Shown here: positions 19,079 through 27,225 of the stretch, piece by piece | Layout of the letters: the number at the start of each line of letters is the position of its first letter | Numbering within the stretch: position 1 is the first letter of the stretch | Origin: Halomonas gemina | GTDB taxonomy: Bacteria; Pseudomonadota; Gammaproteobacteria; Pseudomonadales; Halomonadaceae | Length of the DNA: 64,000 nt | Direction of reading: 5' to 3' | Assembly: GCF_023554995.1 (NCBI RefSeq) | Contig: NZ_JAMJPK010000001.1 | Location: 496,001 to 560,000, forward strand | Made by a program: the position numbers and the translations under genes | The notes under the pieces: model-generated | Database searches by the model: none | What the model was told of the DNA's origin: nothing | Seen by the model: only the letters and a program-made list of their open reading frames with translations

Positions 19079-19106
19079 GTTCCACCTCCTCTGAACTGGA
19101 TTACGA

Positions 19107-19147
19107 AAAGAACTTATCAACGTTTTATCGATAAGACATCGTTCTTT
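19107..19147. promoter_or_regulatory. Nested dyad in the pxpA/dctP divergent region (candidate operator)
   Basis: AAAGAAC at 19107-19113 is mirrored by GTTCTTT at 19141-19147. Between them lie CTTATC (19113-19118) and GATAAG (19130-19135), and the perfect 10-bp palindrome TTATCGATAA at 19125-19134. This AT-rich dyad-dense patch stands out from the GC-rich surroundings and is placed to act on pxpA, possibly on the TRAP operon too. The cognate protein could be the MarR-like regulator at the end of the TRAP operon; this is an inference. Confidence 0.45.
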
Positions 19148-19292
19148 AGTCTACACATCGTTGACTCGGCCTGGCCCGCCTGCCTAACCTTCTTCACGAA
19201 CACTCGCTAGACTCCTTCTGGATGGCCGGCGTGCTGCGTCGTTCCATACCGTCCTGACAGCGACAACAAGAAACCTACACGAGGTACCGCCC

Positions 19293-20294
19293 ATGACCGC
19301 CCGTAACTCCCTTCTTCATCTGACCTCGGCTGCCGCCATCGGTATCAGCCTAGCCACCCTGGGCAGCACCGCCCAGGCCGCGACCGAGTGGGACATGCCC
19401 ACCCCCTACGGCGACATGACCTTCCACACCGTCAACATCCGCGAGTTCACCGACGACGTGCGCGAGGCAACCGATGGCGAACTGGACATCACCGTGCACT
19501 CCAACGGCTCGCTGATCGGCCATGCCGAGATCAAGAACTCGGTGCGTCGCGGCATCGTGCCCATCGGTGAGCTGATCATGTCCCGCCTGGCCAACGAGAA
19601 CCCGATCTTCGAGGTCGACTCGGTGCCCTACCTGGCGGCCAGCTACGACGAAGCCCAGACCCTGTGGGAGGCCTCTCGCGAGGTCATCTCCGAAGAGCTC
19701 GCCGAACAGCAGCTGCGCCTGCTCTTCGCCGTCCCCTGGCCGCCCCAGGGCATCTATACCAACGAGGCCATCGAGTCCGGCGACGACCTCAAGAACCTGA
19801 GCATGCGTGCCTACAACACCGCCAGTGAACGGATCGCCCAGCTGGTCGGCGCCGTGCCGACCCAGGTCGAGGTGCCGGACATCCCCACCGCCTTCAGCAC
19901 CGGCCGGGTCGACGCCATGATCACCTCGCCGGCCACCGGCGCCGACACCAAGGCCTGGGACTACCTGAGCCACTTCAACCACGCCCAGCTGTGGCTGCCG
20001 AAGAACATGGTGATCGTCAGCGAGAAGGCCTTCTCACGCCTCGATGAGGCCACCCGGGAAGCCGTGCTTCAGGCCGCCGCCGAGGCCGAGACACGCGGCT
20101 GGGAGATGAGCCGCCAGGAGACCGATGACGCCCTCGCGGTGCTCAAGGAGAACGGTATCGAGGTCAGCGAGCCGACCCCGGAGCTCGCCGAACTGCTCAA
20201 GGAGATCGGCGCGACCATGACCGAGGAGTGGGCCGGCCGCGCCGGTGATCAGGGGGCCGCCATCCTCGAGGCCTACGAGGCCGCCCGCGACTGA
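19293..20294 (+). CDS. TRAP transporter substrate-binding protein (DctP family)
   Basis: Periplasmic binding protein of a TRAP carboxylate transporter, 333 residues. A signal peptide with cleavage near residue 29 (STAQAA) is followed by DctP features: HTVNIREFTDDVREATDGEL, RRGIVPIGELIMSRL, and the mid-protein LFAVPWPPQGIYTNEAI and LKNLSMRAYNTASERIAQLVGAVPTQV. The arginine in MRAYN is the family's usual carboxylate-binding position. Location opposite pxpABC suggests 5-oxoproline or a related acid as ligand, which is inference only. Confidence 0.92.
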   Translation: MTARNSLLHLTSAAAIGISLATLGSTAQAATEWDMPTPYGDMTFHTVNIREFTDDVREATDGELDITVHSNGSLIGHAEIKNSVRRGIVPIGELIMSRLANENPIFEVDSVPYLAASYDEAQTLWEASREVISEELAEQQLRLLFAVPWPPQGIYTNEAIESGDDLKNLSMRAYNTASERIAQLVGAVPTQVEVPDIPTAFSTGRVDAMITSPATGADTKAWDYLSHFNHAQLWLPKNMVIVSEKAFSRLDEATREAVLQAAAEAETRGWEMSRQETDDALAVLKENGIEVSEPTPELAELLKEIGATMTEEWAGRAGDQGAAILEAYEAARD

Positions 20295-20304
20295 TTTGCC
20301 ACCC

Positions 20305-20325
20305 GCCGGGGCGCCTCGCCCCGGC
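20305..20325 (+). other. Hairpin between the TRAP binding-protein and permease genes
   Basis: A perfect 9-bp stem GCCGGGGCG/CGCCCCGGC with a 3-nt loop begins 11 bp after the binding-protein stop and ends 20 bp before the small permease start. No T-run follows. The placement matches the yejA/yejB hairpin and suggests differential expression of binding protein over permease. Confidence 0.6.
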
Positions 20326-20345
20326 ACCAGCTTCCGGTTTCCGCC

Positions 20346-20897
20346 ATGACCTACCGCCTACGACCGCTCTACAACCTGGGGGGCTACCTGGCCGCCCTCT
20401 GCCTGTGCCTGATCTGCGCCCTGATCACCGCCCAGATCCTCGGGCGCATCGTCGATCGCATCGCCACCGGGATCGGCGGCGACCGCATCGGCCTGGCGAT
20501 TCCCGGCCTCTCGGAGGTCTCCGGCTTCCTGCTGGTCGGCGCCAGCTTCCTGGGGCTCGCCTACACCTTCGTGCATGGCGGCCATATCCGCGTGACGCTG
20601 CTGATCGGACGGCTTCCCGCCGCGCCGCGCGCCTTCGTCGAGCTCTTCTGCCTGAGCATCGCCCTGGTGCTGAGTCTCTATCTCGGCTGGTACCTCTACT
20701 GGCTGCTGGATGACAGCATCGCCTTCGGGGAGACCTCCTACGGCCTGCTGAGCATCCCGCTGTGGATCCCCCAGACGGCCATGCTCTGCGGCATCGTGCT
20801 GTTCTGCCTTGCGCTGGCCGAGGCCTGGCTTTCCACCCTGGTGACCGTCGCTACCCGACCCTCCAGCTTCACCATCGACGACAGCGGCCAGGATTGA
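20346..20897 (+). CDS. TRAP transporter small permease (DctQ family)
   Basis: Small membrane subunit of the TRAP transporter, 183 residues with four predicted helices. The segment LAIPGLSEVSGFLLVGASFLGLAYTFVHGGHIRVTLL contains the DctQ signature with the conserved GGHIRV turn. It forms the membrane complex with the large DctM subunit encoded 16 bp downstream. Transport is driven by an ion gradient (sodium in characterised cases) rather than ATP, which fits a halophile. Confidence 0.9.
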   Translation: MTYRLRPLYNLGGYLAALCLCLICALITAQILGRIVDRIATGIGGDRIGLAIPGLSEVSGFLLVGASFLGLAYTFVHGGHIRVTLLIGRLPAAPRAFVELFCLSIALVLSLYLGWYLYWLLDDSIAFGETSYGLLSIPLWIPQTAMLCGIVLFCLALAEAWLSTLVTVATRPSSFTIDDSGQD

Positions 20898-20913
20898 GCC
20901 CGGGAGAACTACC

Positions 20914-22209
20914 ATGCTTGTGATGATGACGGTCCTCTTCGGGGTCCTCCTGCTGCTGCTCGGCAGCGGCGTCTGGGTGGCCTTCTCCCTGCTCGCACTG
21001 GGCTGGCTGGGGCTCTCGCAGTTCACCTCGGTGCCCACCGGCGATGTGCTCGCCTCCAACGTCTGGGGCGAGAGCTACAGCTGGGAGCTCACCGCCCTGC
21101 CGATGTTCATCTGGATGGGCGAGATACTCTTCCGCTCGCGGCTCGCCGACGACATGTTCACCGGCCTTTCGCCCTGGATGCAGCGCATCCCGGGGCGCCT
21201 GCTGCACACCAACGTGATCGGCTGCGGGCTTTTCGCCGCCGTCTCGGGGTCCTCGGCGGCCACCTGCGCCACCATGGGCAAGATGACCATTCCCGAACTC
21301 ACCCGCCGCGGCTACGACGAGAAGCTGATCATCGGCACCCTGGCCGGCTCGGCGACACTCGGCCTGCTGATCCCGCCCTCGATCATCCTGATCGTCTACG
21401 GCGTGGCCACCGACCAGTCCATCGCTCGGCTCTTCATGGCCGGCATCTTCCCCGGGCTGCTGCTGATCTCGCTGTTCGCCGGCTACCTGATGCTCTGGTC
21501 CTGGCGCTACCCGGACAAGATCCCTCCCGCCGAGACCGGCCTGCCGCTGGGCGAGAAGCTGCGCCGGGCGCGTCGCCTGATCCCCCTGCTGGCCCTGATC
21601 GTCGGGGTCATCGGCTCGATCTATGCCGGCCTGGCCTCCCCCACCGAGGCGGCCGCCGTGGGGGTGGTGCTCTCGCTGCTGCTGGCCAGTACCCAGGGCA
21701 CCATGGACGGCACGGTGTTCCGCGACGCCCTGCTCGGGGCAGTGCGCACCTCGACCATGATCGCCTTCATCCTCGCGGGTGCCGCCTTCCTCACTGCCGC
21801 CATGGGCTTCACCGGCCTGCCCCGGGAACTCGCCGCCGGGATCGGCAACATGGGCCTCTCGCCGGTCATGCTGCTCGCGGCGTTGACCCTGCTGTTCATC
21901 CTGTTGGGCTGCTTCCTGGACGGCATCTCGGTGGTGGTACTGACCACCTCCATCATGCTGCCCATGGTCGAGGCCGCCGGCATCGACCTGATCTGGTTCG
22001 GCATCTACCTGGTGATCGTGGTGGAAATGTCGCAGATTACCCCGCCGGTGGGCTTCAACCTCTTCGTGCTGCAGGGCATGACGGGGCGCAATATCCTGTC
22101 GATCGCCTGGGCGGCCATGCCGTTCTTCTTCCTGATGATGCTCGGGGTGGTGCTGATCAGCCTCTTCCCGGGCATCGTCACCTGGCTGCCACAGGCCATG
22201 GGCAACTGA
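20914..22209 (+). CDS. TRAP transporter large permease (DctM family)
   Basis: Main transmembrane subunit of the TRAP transporter, 431 residues with about 12 helices. Typical DctM stretches are present: GCGLFAAVSGSSAATCATMG, GTLAGSATLGLLIPPSIILI, YAGLASPTEAAAVGV and LGCFLDGISVVVLTTSIMLP, then EMSQITPPVGFNLFVLQGM. Its TGA shares one base with the ATG of the following regulator gene, placing the regulator in the same transcript. Confidence 0.94.
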   Translation: MLVMMTVLFGVLLLLLGSGVWVAFSLLALGWLGLSQFTSVPTGDVLASNVWGESYSWELTALPMFIWMGEILFRSRLADDMFTGLSPWMQRIPGRLLHTNVIGCGLFAAVSGSSAATCATMGKMTIPELTRRGYDEKLIIGTLAGSATLGLLIPPSIILIVYGVATDQSIARLFMAGIFPGLLLISLFAGYLMLWSWRYPDKIPPAETGLPLGEKLRRARRLIPLLALIVGVIGSIYAGLASPTEAAAVGVVLSLLLASTQGTMDGTVFRDALLGAVRTSTMIAFILAGAAFLTAAMGFTGLPRELAAGIGNMGLSPVMLLAALTLLFILLGCFLDGISVVVLTTSIMLPMVEAAGIDLIWFGIYLVIVVEMSQITPPVGFNLFVLQGMTGRNILSIAWAAMPFFFLMMLGVVLISLFPGIVTWLPQAMGN

Positions 22210-22748
22210 TGACGATCAAGGAGCAGCACGTGACACGCGTACGGACACCTCGCGGCCCCATCGTCTCCTCGGAGCACCTGTCGCGCAGCAGCCAGGAGCT
22301 TTCGGAGTTCGAGTTCGGCCTGATCATCGCCGGGCATGCCTTCGACCGCTGGATGGTGCGCTGCATGGCGGCCAGCGGCTACCCGGAGCTCGGCGCCCTG
22401 GACGTGCTGGTGCTGCACAGCGTCAACCATCGGGAACGCGCCAAGCGCCAGGCGGACATCTGCCTGGTGCTCAACGTCGAGGACACCCATACGGTGACCT
22501 ATGCCCTGAAGAAGCTGACCCGCCTGGGGCTGGTGGCGGGCGAGAAGCAGGGCAAGGAGACCTTCTTTCGCACCACCGAGCTGGGGCGGGAGGCCTGTGG
22601 CCGCTATGCCGAGATCCGCGAGGCCTGCCTGGTCGATTCGCTCGCCTCGATGGGCATCGAGCGCGAGGAGATGAGTCGCCTGGCGGGACTGCTGCGGGCC
22701 ATGTCGGGGCTCTATGACCAGGCGGCACGCTCCGCCGCCTCGCTGTGA
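22209..22748 (+). CDS. MarR-like winged-helix regulator in the TRAP operon
   Basis: A 179-residue predicted transcription regulator. The middle (ALDVLVLHSVNHRERAKRQADICLVL, THTVTYALKKLTRLGLV, EKQGKETFFRTTELGREA) has the helix-turn-helix plus wing of the MarR-type fold. An N-terminal tail of about 40 residues precedes it. The ATG overlaps the TGA of the large TRAP permease (TGATG), so its level is tied to that of the transporter. A likely role is control of this operon and perhaps pxpABC; the ligand is unknown. Confidence 0.8.
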   Translation: MTIKEQHVTRVRTPRGPIVSSEHLSRSSQELSEFEFGLIIAGHAFDRWMVRCMAASGYPELGALDVLVLHSVNHRERAKRQADICLVLNVEDTHTVTYALKKLTRLGLVAGEKQGKETFFRTTELGREACGRYAEIREACLVDSLASMGIEREEMSRLAGLLRAMSGLYDQAARSAASL

Positions 22749-22776
22749 GAGATGACGACACGACGGTAAGCTGTGG

Positions 22777-24615
22777 TTATTCGCGGACAGCTTGCTCCAG
22801 CGCCGCCCGCGGGTCGCGGGGATAGAACCGCTCGGGCTGGCGCTCGATATGGGCGAAGAAACGCGTGTCCTTGTAGGGCATCTTCATGAAGCCCGACACC
22901 CCGAGCCCCTCGATCAGCCCCACCGCATCGAGGATGTCATCCAGGCGGCGCCTGAACTCGGCCTCCCGGGAGGGGTCGAGCAGCCGGTAGTGGCTGTGGA
23001 TCTTGAGGTGCTCGGGCAGCGCCTCGAAGATGATCATGCCGGTATGGTGGATCTCGTTGAGGGCCTCCAGCGAGGCGATGATCGCCTCGGGCAGGACCAG
23101 GAACTCCTCCGGGTCCGGGCCATCCTCGAAGTAGCTGTGCAGGCGTGAGCGATCCTCCAGTTCCGGCACGGCGCTGACCTCGTAGTGCAACCGCATGCCG
23201 GGGGTGACCTCGAAGGGTTCCTCGACGCTCTCCCGGTCCAGGTGCAGGGTATCGCGGGCATTGAACAGGCAGCTCTTGAAGATGCCGCGACGGTGGATCG
23301 CCCGGGCCAGGGTGACCATGTTGTTGACCGCGGCGATGAAGGCCGCGCGGCGCTCGGGGTCATGCAGGTTGAGCGAGGTGTCGATATAGACCCCCTCGGC
23401 CTCCCAGCGTACCGCCAGCCCGCCCACCACCGGATACTTGCCCAGCCGGCTGACCGCCGCCAGGAAGGCCTTCTCGGTCTCGCCCATGTTCTGCATGAAG
23501 TTCTTGTAGTAGCGATCGAGCTGGACGTCGTTGACGTCATTGAGGGTCTCGCGCCCGCCCTCCTCGCGCAGGAAGGACTTGCGCGAGCTGTAGACAACGG
23601 TATCGATCTCGCGCCCGGCCGGACGGCTCCAGACCGGCACCAGGGGGGGCTCCTGGGGGGTGGGCAGATCGAGCATCACCAGGCGCGCGAGCCGCGGCAT
23701 CTCGCGGATGAAGTGGTCGCCGGCGCGCATGCGGGTGCGCAGGTCGGGATCGAGCATGCCGTCTAGCATGCGCGCGAACTCCATGGGCAGCCCCAGGGAG
23801 GTGGCGGGAATGGCACGGTGGCCGAAGCGACAGGACTGGGCCGAGGCCAGGGCGTAGAGGGTGGCCGCCGCACCCTGCTCGTCGAAGCGCGGCGACGACA
23901 GCGCCCCGTTGAGCTGCTCCTCGCCGATGAAGTAGACATCCCCCAGCCGGGCGTTGGTCTGCTGCAGGTTGTCCGACATCAGCTCCATGACGTTGGTCGC
24001 CACGAACTGCAGACTGGCATCGAGCTGGGCGAACACCGAGGAGCCCCAGTCGATCAGCGCGATGGTCTCGTCGCGTGCGTCGAAGACCAGGTTGGAGGGC
24101 TTGATGTCGCCATGCACCACCGGCCTGCCGGCCGGCCCGCTCTCGCGGCGCAGGGTGCGCAGGATATCGGCCAGCTGGTCGGCAATGCGCACCACCAGGC
24201 GGGGCGACAGCCGTCCCTCGCGCAGCGAGACCTCCTCCATGTTGAAGCCCGGGGCGCGCTGCATCACCAGGATCGACTGGCTGCGCACCCGCTGGAAGAC
24301 GATCAGCTTGGGCACCCGAGGATGGTCGACCTGCTCCAGCATGAAGGCCTCCTCCTCCAGGCGATCCTGGAGATGCTGGGGCAGGTTGACGCGGGTGAAC
24401 TTGAAGACGTACTCCTCATCGAGCCCGGTGAGGCCGGCGAAGACGAAGCCGTAGGCGCCCTTGCCGATCAGTTCGATGTTCCGGTAGCCCAGCTGTTCCA
24501 GCTGGGCCTGGCACAGCGCTACCCACGCCTTGAGCTTGCGGGCATCGTCGTGGCTGAGCAGATAGATCGACTGCTCTTCCGGAATATAGAACTGCTGCAG
24601 GGACGCCTGGGTCAT
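22777..24615 (-). CDS. Hanks-type Ser/Thr protein kinase encoded in the BCKDH operon
   Basis: A 612-residue protein with a kinase domain at about residues 45-330 and an unrecognised C-terminal region of about 270 residues. Kinase motifs: glycine loop IGKGAYGFVFAG (50-61), a candidate ATP lysine K72 in VFKFTR, catalytic loop HGDIKPSN (168-175) with D170, K172 and N175, and DWG (189-191) in place of DFG. No membrane helix or PASTA domain is apparent. The ATG at 24615 lies 4 bp after the stop of the dehydrogenase E2 gene, so it is almost certainly in the same transcript. Because all phosphotransfer residues are present, it is probably active. Its position suggests that the dehydrogenase is a substrate, but the sequence alone does not prove this. 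Confidence 0.85.
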   Translation of the reverse strand: MTQASLQQFYIPEEQSIYLLSHDDARKLKAWVALCQAQLEQLGYRNIELIGKGAYGFVFAGLTGLDEEYVFKFTRVNLPQHLQDRLEEEAFMLEQVDHPRVPKLIVFQRVRSQSILVMQRAPGFNMEEVSLREGRLSPRLVVRIADQLADILRTLRRESGPAGRPVVHGDIKPSNLVFDARDETIALIDWGSSVFAQLDASLQFVATNVMELMSDNLQQTNARLGDVYFIGEEQLNGALSSPRFDEQGAAATLYALASAQSCRFGHRAIPATSLGLPMEFARMLDGMLDPDLRTRMRAGDHFIREMPRLARLVMLDLPTPQEPPLVPVWSRPAGREIDTVVYSSRKSFLREEGGRETLNDVNDVQLDRYYKNFMQNMGETEKAFLAAVSRLGKYPVVGGLAVRWEAEGVYIDTSLNLHDPERRAAFIAAVNNMVTLARAIHRRGIFKSCLFNARDTLHLDRESVEEPFEVTPGMRLHYEVSAVPELEDRSRLHSYFEDGPDPEEFLVLPEAIIASLEALNEIHHTGMIIFEALPEHLKIHSHYRLLDPSREAEFRRRLDDILDAVGLIEGLGVSGFMKMPYKDTRFFAHIERQPERFYPRDPRAALEQAVRE

Positions 24616-24619
24616 CGCA

Positions 24620-26218
24620 TTAGCCCAAGTGCAGGAGCATCGTCTCCGGCGCTTCGAGATAGCCCTTCCAGGCATTGCAGAAGCGGGCGATGGTGCCGCC
24701 ATCGATCAGGCGATGATCCCCCGCCCAGGTGACGGTCATGATCGCCCGCTTCACGACCGCGTCGTTGCTGTCGAAGCGCGGCAGCCACTGCGTCTTGCCG
24801 ATGGCGACGATGGCCACCTCCGGGGCATTGATGATCGGCGCCGCATAGGTGCCGCCCAGCGCCCCGATATTGGAGATGCTGATGGTGCCACCCTTCAGGT
24901 CGGCTGCCGCCACCCTGCCCTCACGGGCTCCGGCGGTCAGCCGCTGGATCTCGCCGGCGATCTCCAGCAGGGTCAGACGCTCTACCGCCTTGACGTTGGG
25001 CACCATCAGCCCCGCCTTGCCGTCCACGGCCATGCCGATGTTGCAGGACGGCAGGTAGTGGATCTCGTCGCCCGCCTCGTTGAGGCGGCTGTTGAGGATC
25101 GGGAAGTCGCGGATCGCCAGCGCCATGGCCTTCATGAAGAAGGGCATCAGCGTCAGGCGCGCATCAAAGGCCTGGGCCTCGGGCTTGAGGCGCTCGCGCA
25201 GCGCCAGCAGTTCGGTGACATCGAGCTCCTCGCCGTACTGGAAGTGCGGGATCGTCGAGGCCGACGCCACCATCTGGCGGGCCATGGCCGCGCGCACGCC
25301 GCGCAGGGGTTCGACGCGCACCTCGGCCTCCTCGCCCGGCGGTCGGGCCGAGGGTGCCGCCTCACGGGCAGGTGCCGGCGACTCCGCCGCACTCGTGCCG
25401 CCGCCCTCGAGGAAGGCCTGGACATCCTCCTTCAGCACCCGCCCCTGCTTGCCGGACCCGGGCACCTGGTCGAGGCGCAGGTCATGCTCGCGCAGCAGGC
25501 GTCGCACCGCCGGGCTCGCCGGAATCCGCCCGTGGGGGCCAAGCCCAGTGGCCGGCGGAGCCTCGGCGGTCGAGCTCGCGGCCTTGGCCGCACGGGGGGC
25601 CGGTGCGGATGGCGCGGGTGCGGCCGTGGCGGTCTCGTCCGGCTGCTCGGAGTGCTCAGGTGCATAGGCAAACAGCGGCGCATGGACGCGGGCGATCTCG
25701 CCCTTGGCCACATGCAGCCGGGTGACCTGGCCCGCCTCGGGAGCGGTGATCTCCATCATGGCCTTGTCGGTCATCACGTCGACGACCGGCTGGTCCTCCT
25801 CGATGGTCTCCCCCTCTTTGATGCGCCACTCCACCACCTCGCACTCGACGATCCCCTCGCCGAGGTCCGGCAGGATAAAGTCCTTGGCGCTGACGTCCGC
25901 AGCCGCGGCCTGGGACGCTGTCCCGGGCGACTCGGCCGCACGAGGCTCCTGCGTCTCGGGCGTAGCCGATGCCTGTGCCTCGCCCTCGGCCTCATAGGCA
26001 AACAGCGGCGCATGGACCCTGGCAATCTCGCCCTTGGGCACGTGAAGCCGGGTGACCCGCCCCGCTTCCGGCGCGGTGATCTCGACCAGCGCCTTGTCGG
26101 TCATCACCTCGACCACCGGCTGGTCCTCCTCGATGACGTCACCCTCTTCGATGCGCCACTCCACTACCTCACACTCCACGATACCTTCGCCGATATCGGG
26201 CAGCTTGAACTCTGTCAT
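24620..26218 (-). CDS. bkdB: Branched-chain 2-oxoacid dehydrogenase E2, dihydrolipoamide acyltransferase
   Basis: Core acyltransferase of the branched-chain 2-oxoacid dehydrogenase complex, 532 residues. Two tandem lipoyl domains (about 1-77 and 112-188) carry the lipoyl lysines K42 and K152 in identical VMTDKA motifs. Ala/Pro-rich linkers lead to an E3-binding domain (ASPAVRRLLREHDLRLDQVP, about 218-250) and the catalytic domain, whose active site is DHRLIDGG with H502 and D506. Two lipoyl domains are more than many branched-chain E2 proteins have. No E3 gene is in this operon, so a shared lipoamide dehydrogenase must be encoded elsewhere. Confidence 0.92.
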   Translation of the reverse strand: MTEFKLPDIGEGIVECEVVEWRIEEGDVIEEDQPVVEVMTDKALVEITAPEAGRVTRLHVPKGEIARVHAPLFAYEAEGEAQASATPETQEPRAAESPGTASQAAAADVSAKDFILPDLGEGIVECEVVEWRIKEGETIEEDQPVVDVMTDKAMMEITAPEAGQVTRLHVAKGEIARVHAPLFAYAPEHSEQPDETATAAPAPSAPAPRAAKAASSTAEAPPATGLGPHGRIPASPAVRRLLREHDLRLDQVPGSGKQGRVLKEDVQAFLEGGGTSAAESPAPAREAAPSARPPGEEAEVRVEPLRGVRAAMARQMVASASTIPHFQYGEELDVTELLALRERLKPEAQAFDARLTLMPFFMKAMALAIRDFPILNSRLNEAGDEIHYLPSCNIGMAVDGKAGLMVPNVKAVERLTLLEIAGEIQRLTAGAREGRVAAADLKGGTISISNIGALGGTYAAPIINAPEVAIVAIGKTQWLPRFDSNDAVVKRAIMTVTWAGDHRLIDGGTIARFCNAWKGYLEAPETMLLHLG

Positions 26219-26246
26219 CTTGTCTCTCCTGTCCTGAACCCGGTCG

Positions 26247-27224
26247 TCAGAAATTCACACTGGCGCGGATGGCCTCGACGATCTTCAGGTGATCCGGCAG
26301 GTACTCCTTCTCCAGCGTCAGCGGGAAGGGTGTGTCCAGGCCGGTCACCCGGGCGATGGGCGATTCAAGGTACAGGAAGCAGCGCTCCTGGATGGCCGCG
26401 GCGATCTCGCCGGCAAAGCCCCCGGTGCGCGGCGCCTCGTGGGTGACCACCAGCCGACCGGTCTTGAACACCGACTCGGCCACGCTGTCCTGGTCCCAGG
26501 GCAGCAGGGTACGCAGGTCGATCACCTCGCAGGAGATGCCATCCTTCTCGGCAAGCTCCACGGCACGGTCGATCACCTCCAGTTGGGCCCCCCAGCCCAC
26601 CAGGGTCACATCGGTGCCCTCCTTGGTCACCTCGGCCTCGCCGATGGGCAGCTGGTAGTCCTCCTCCGGCACCTCGCCGACGGCCGCCCGGTAGAGGCGC
26701 TTGGGCTCGAAGAAGATCACCGGGTCGGGGTCGCGGATCGACGCCAGCAGCAGGCCCTTGGCCTGGTAGGGGTCGCGGGGCACCACAACCTTGAGGCCGG
26801 GGGTATGCGCGAAGTAGGCCTCCGGCGACTGTGAGTGGTAATGGCCGCCGGCGATGCCGCCGCCATAGGGGGCGCGGATGGTCAGGCCGCCGACGTTGAA
26901 GAGATCGCCGGAGCGATAGCGGAACTTGGCCGTCTCGTTGACGATCTGGTCGAAGGCCGGAAAGATGTAGTCGGCGAACTGGATCTCCGCCACCGGCACC
27001 GAGCCCTGGGCGGCCAGGCCGTTGGCGAAGCCGATGATGCCCTGCTCCACCAGCGGCGTATTGAAGCAGCGCGCGCGGCCGTACTTCTCCTGGAGGTGGC
27101 TGGTGGCACGGAAGACGCCGCCGAAGCTGCCCACGTCCTCGCCGAAGCAGAGCACCTTGTCGTCCTCGCCCATGGCGATGTCCAGGGCGTTGTTGATGGC
27201 CTGCAGCATGTTCATGGTCGGCAT
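26247..27224 (-). CDS. bkdA2: Branched-chain 2-oxoacid dehydrogenase E1 beta subunit
   Basis: Beta subunit of the thiamine-diphosphate decarboxylase component, 325 residues. Conserved segments: [52 protein letters not shown], and [18 protein letters not shown]. The ATG at 27224 starts one base after the E1 alpha stop and has a GGAGGGGAG ribosome site, which decides it over a longer in-frame start inside the alpha gene. It forms the alpha2beta2 tetramer with the neighbouring subunit. Confidence 0.94.
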   Translation of the reverse strand: MPTMNMLQAINNALDIAMGEDDKVLCFGEDVGSFGGVFRATSHLQEKYGRARCFNTPLVEQGIIGFANGLAAQGSVPVAEIQFADYIFPAFDQIVNETAKFRYRSGDLFNVGGLTIRAPYGGGIAGGHYHSQSPEAYFAHTPGLKVVVPRDPYQAKGLLLASIRDPDPVIFFEPKRLYRAAVGEVPEEDYQLPIGEAEVTKEGTDVTLVGWGAQLEVIDRAVELAEKDGISCEVIDLRTLLPWDQDSVAESVFKTGRLVVTHEAPRTGGFAGEIAAAIQERCFLYLESPIARVTGLDTPFPLTLEKEYLPDHLKIVEAIRASVNF

Positions 27225-27225
27225 C

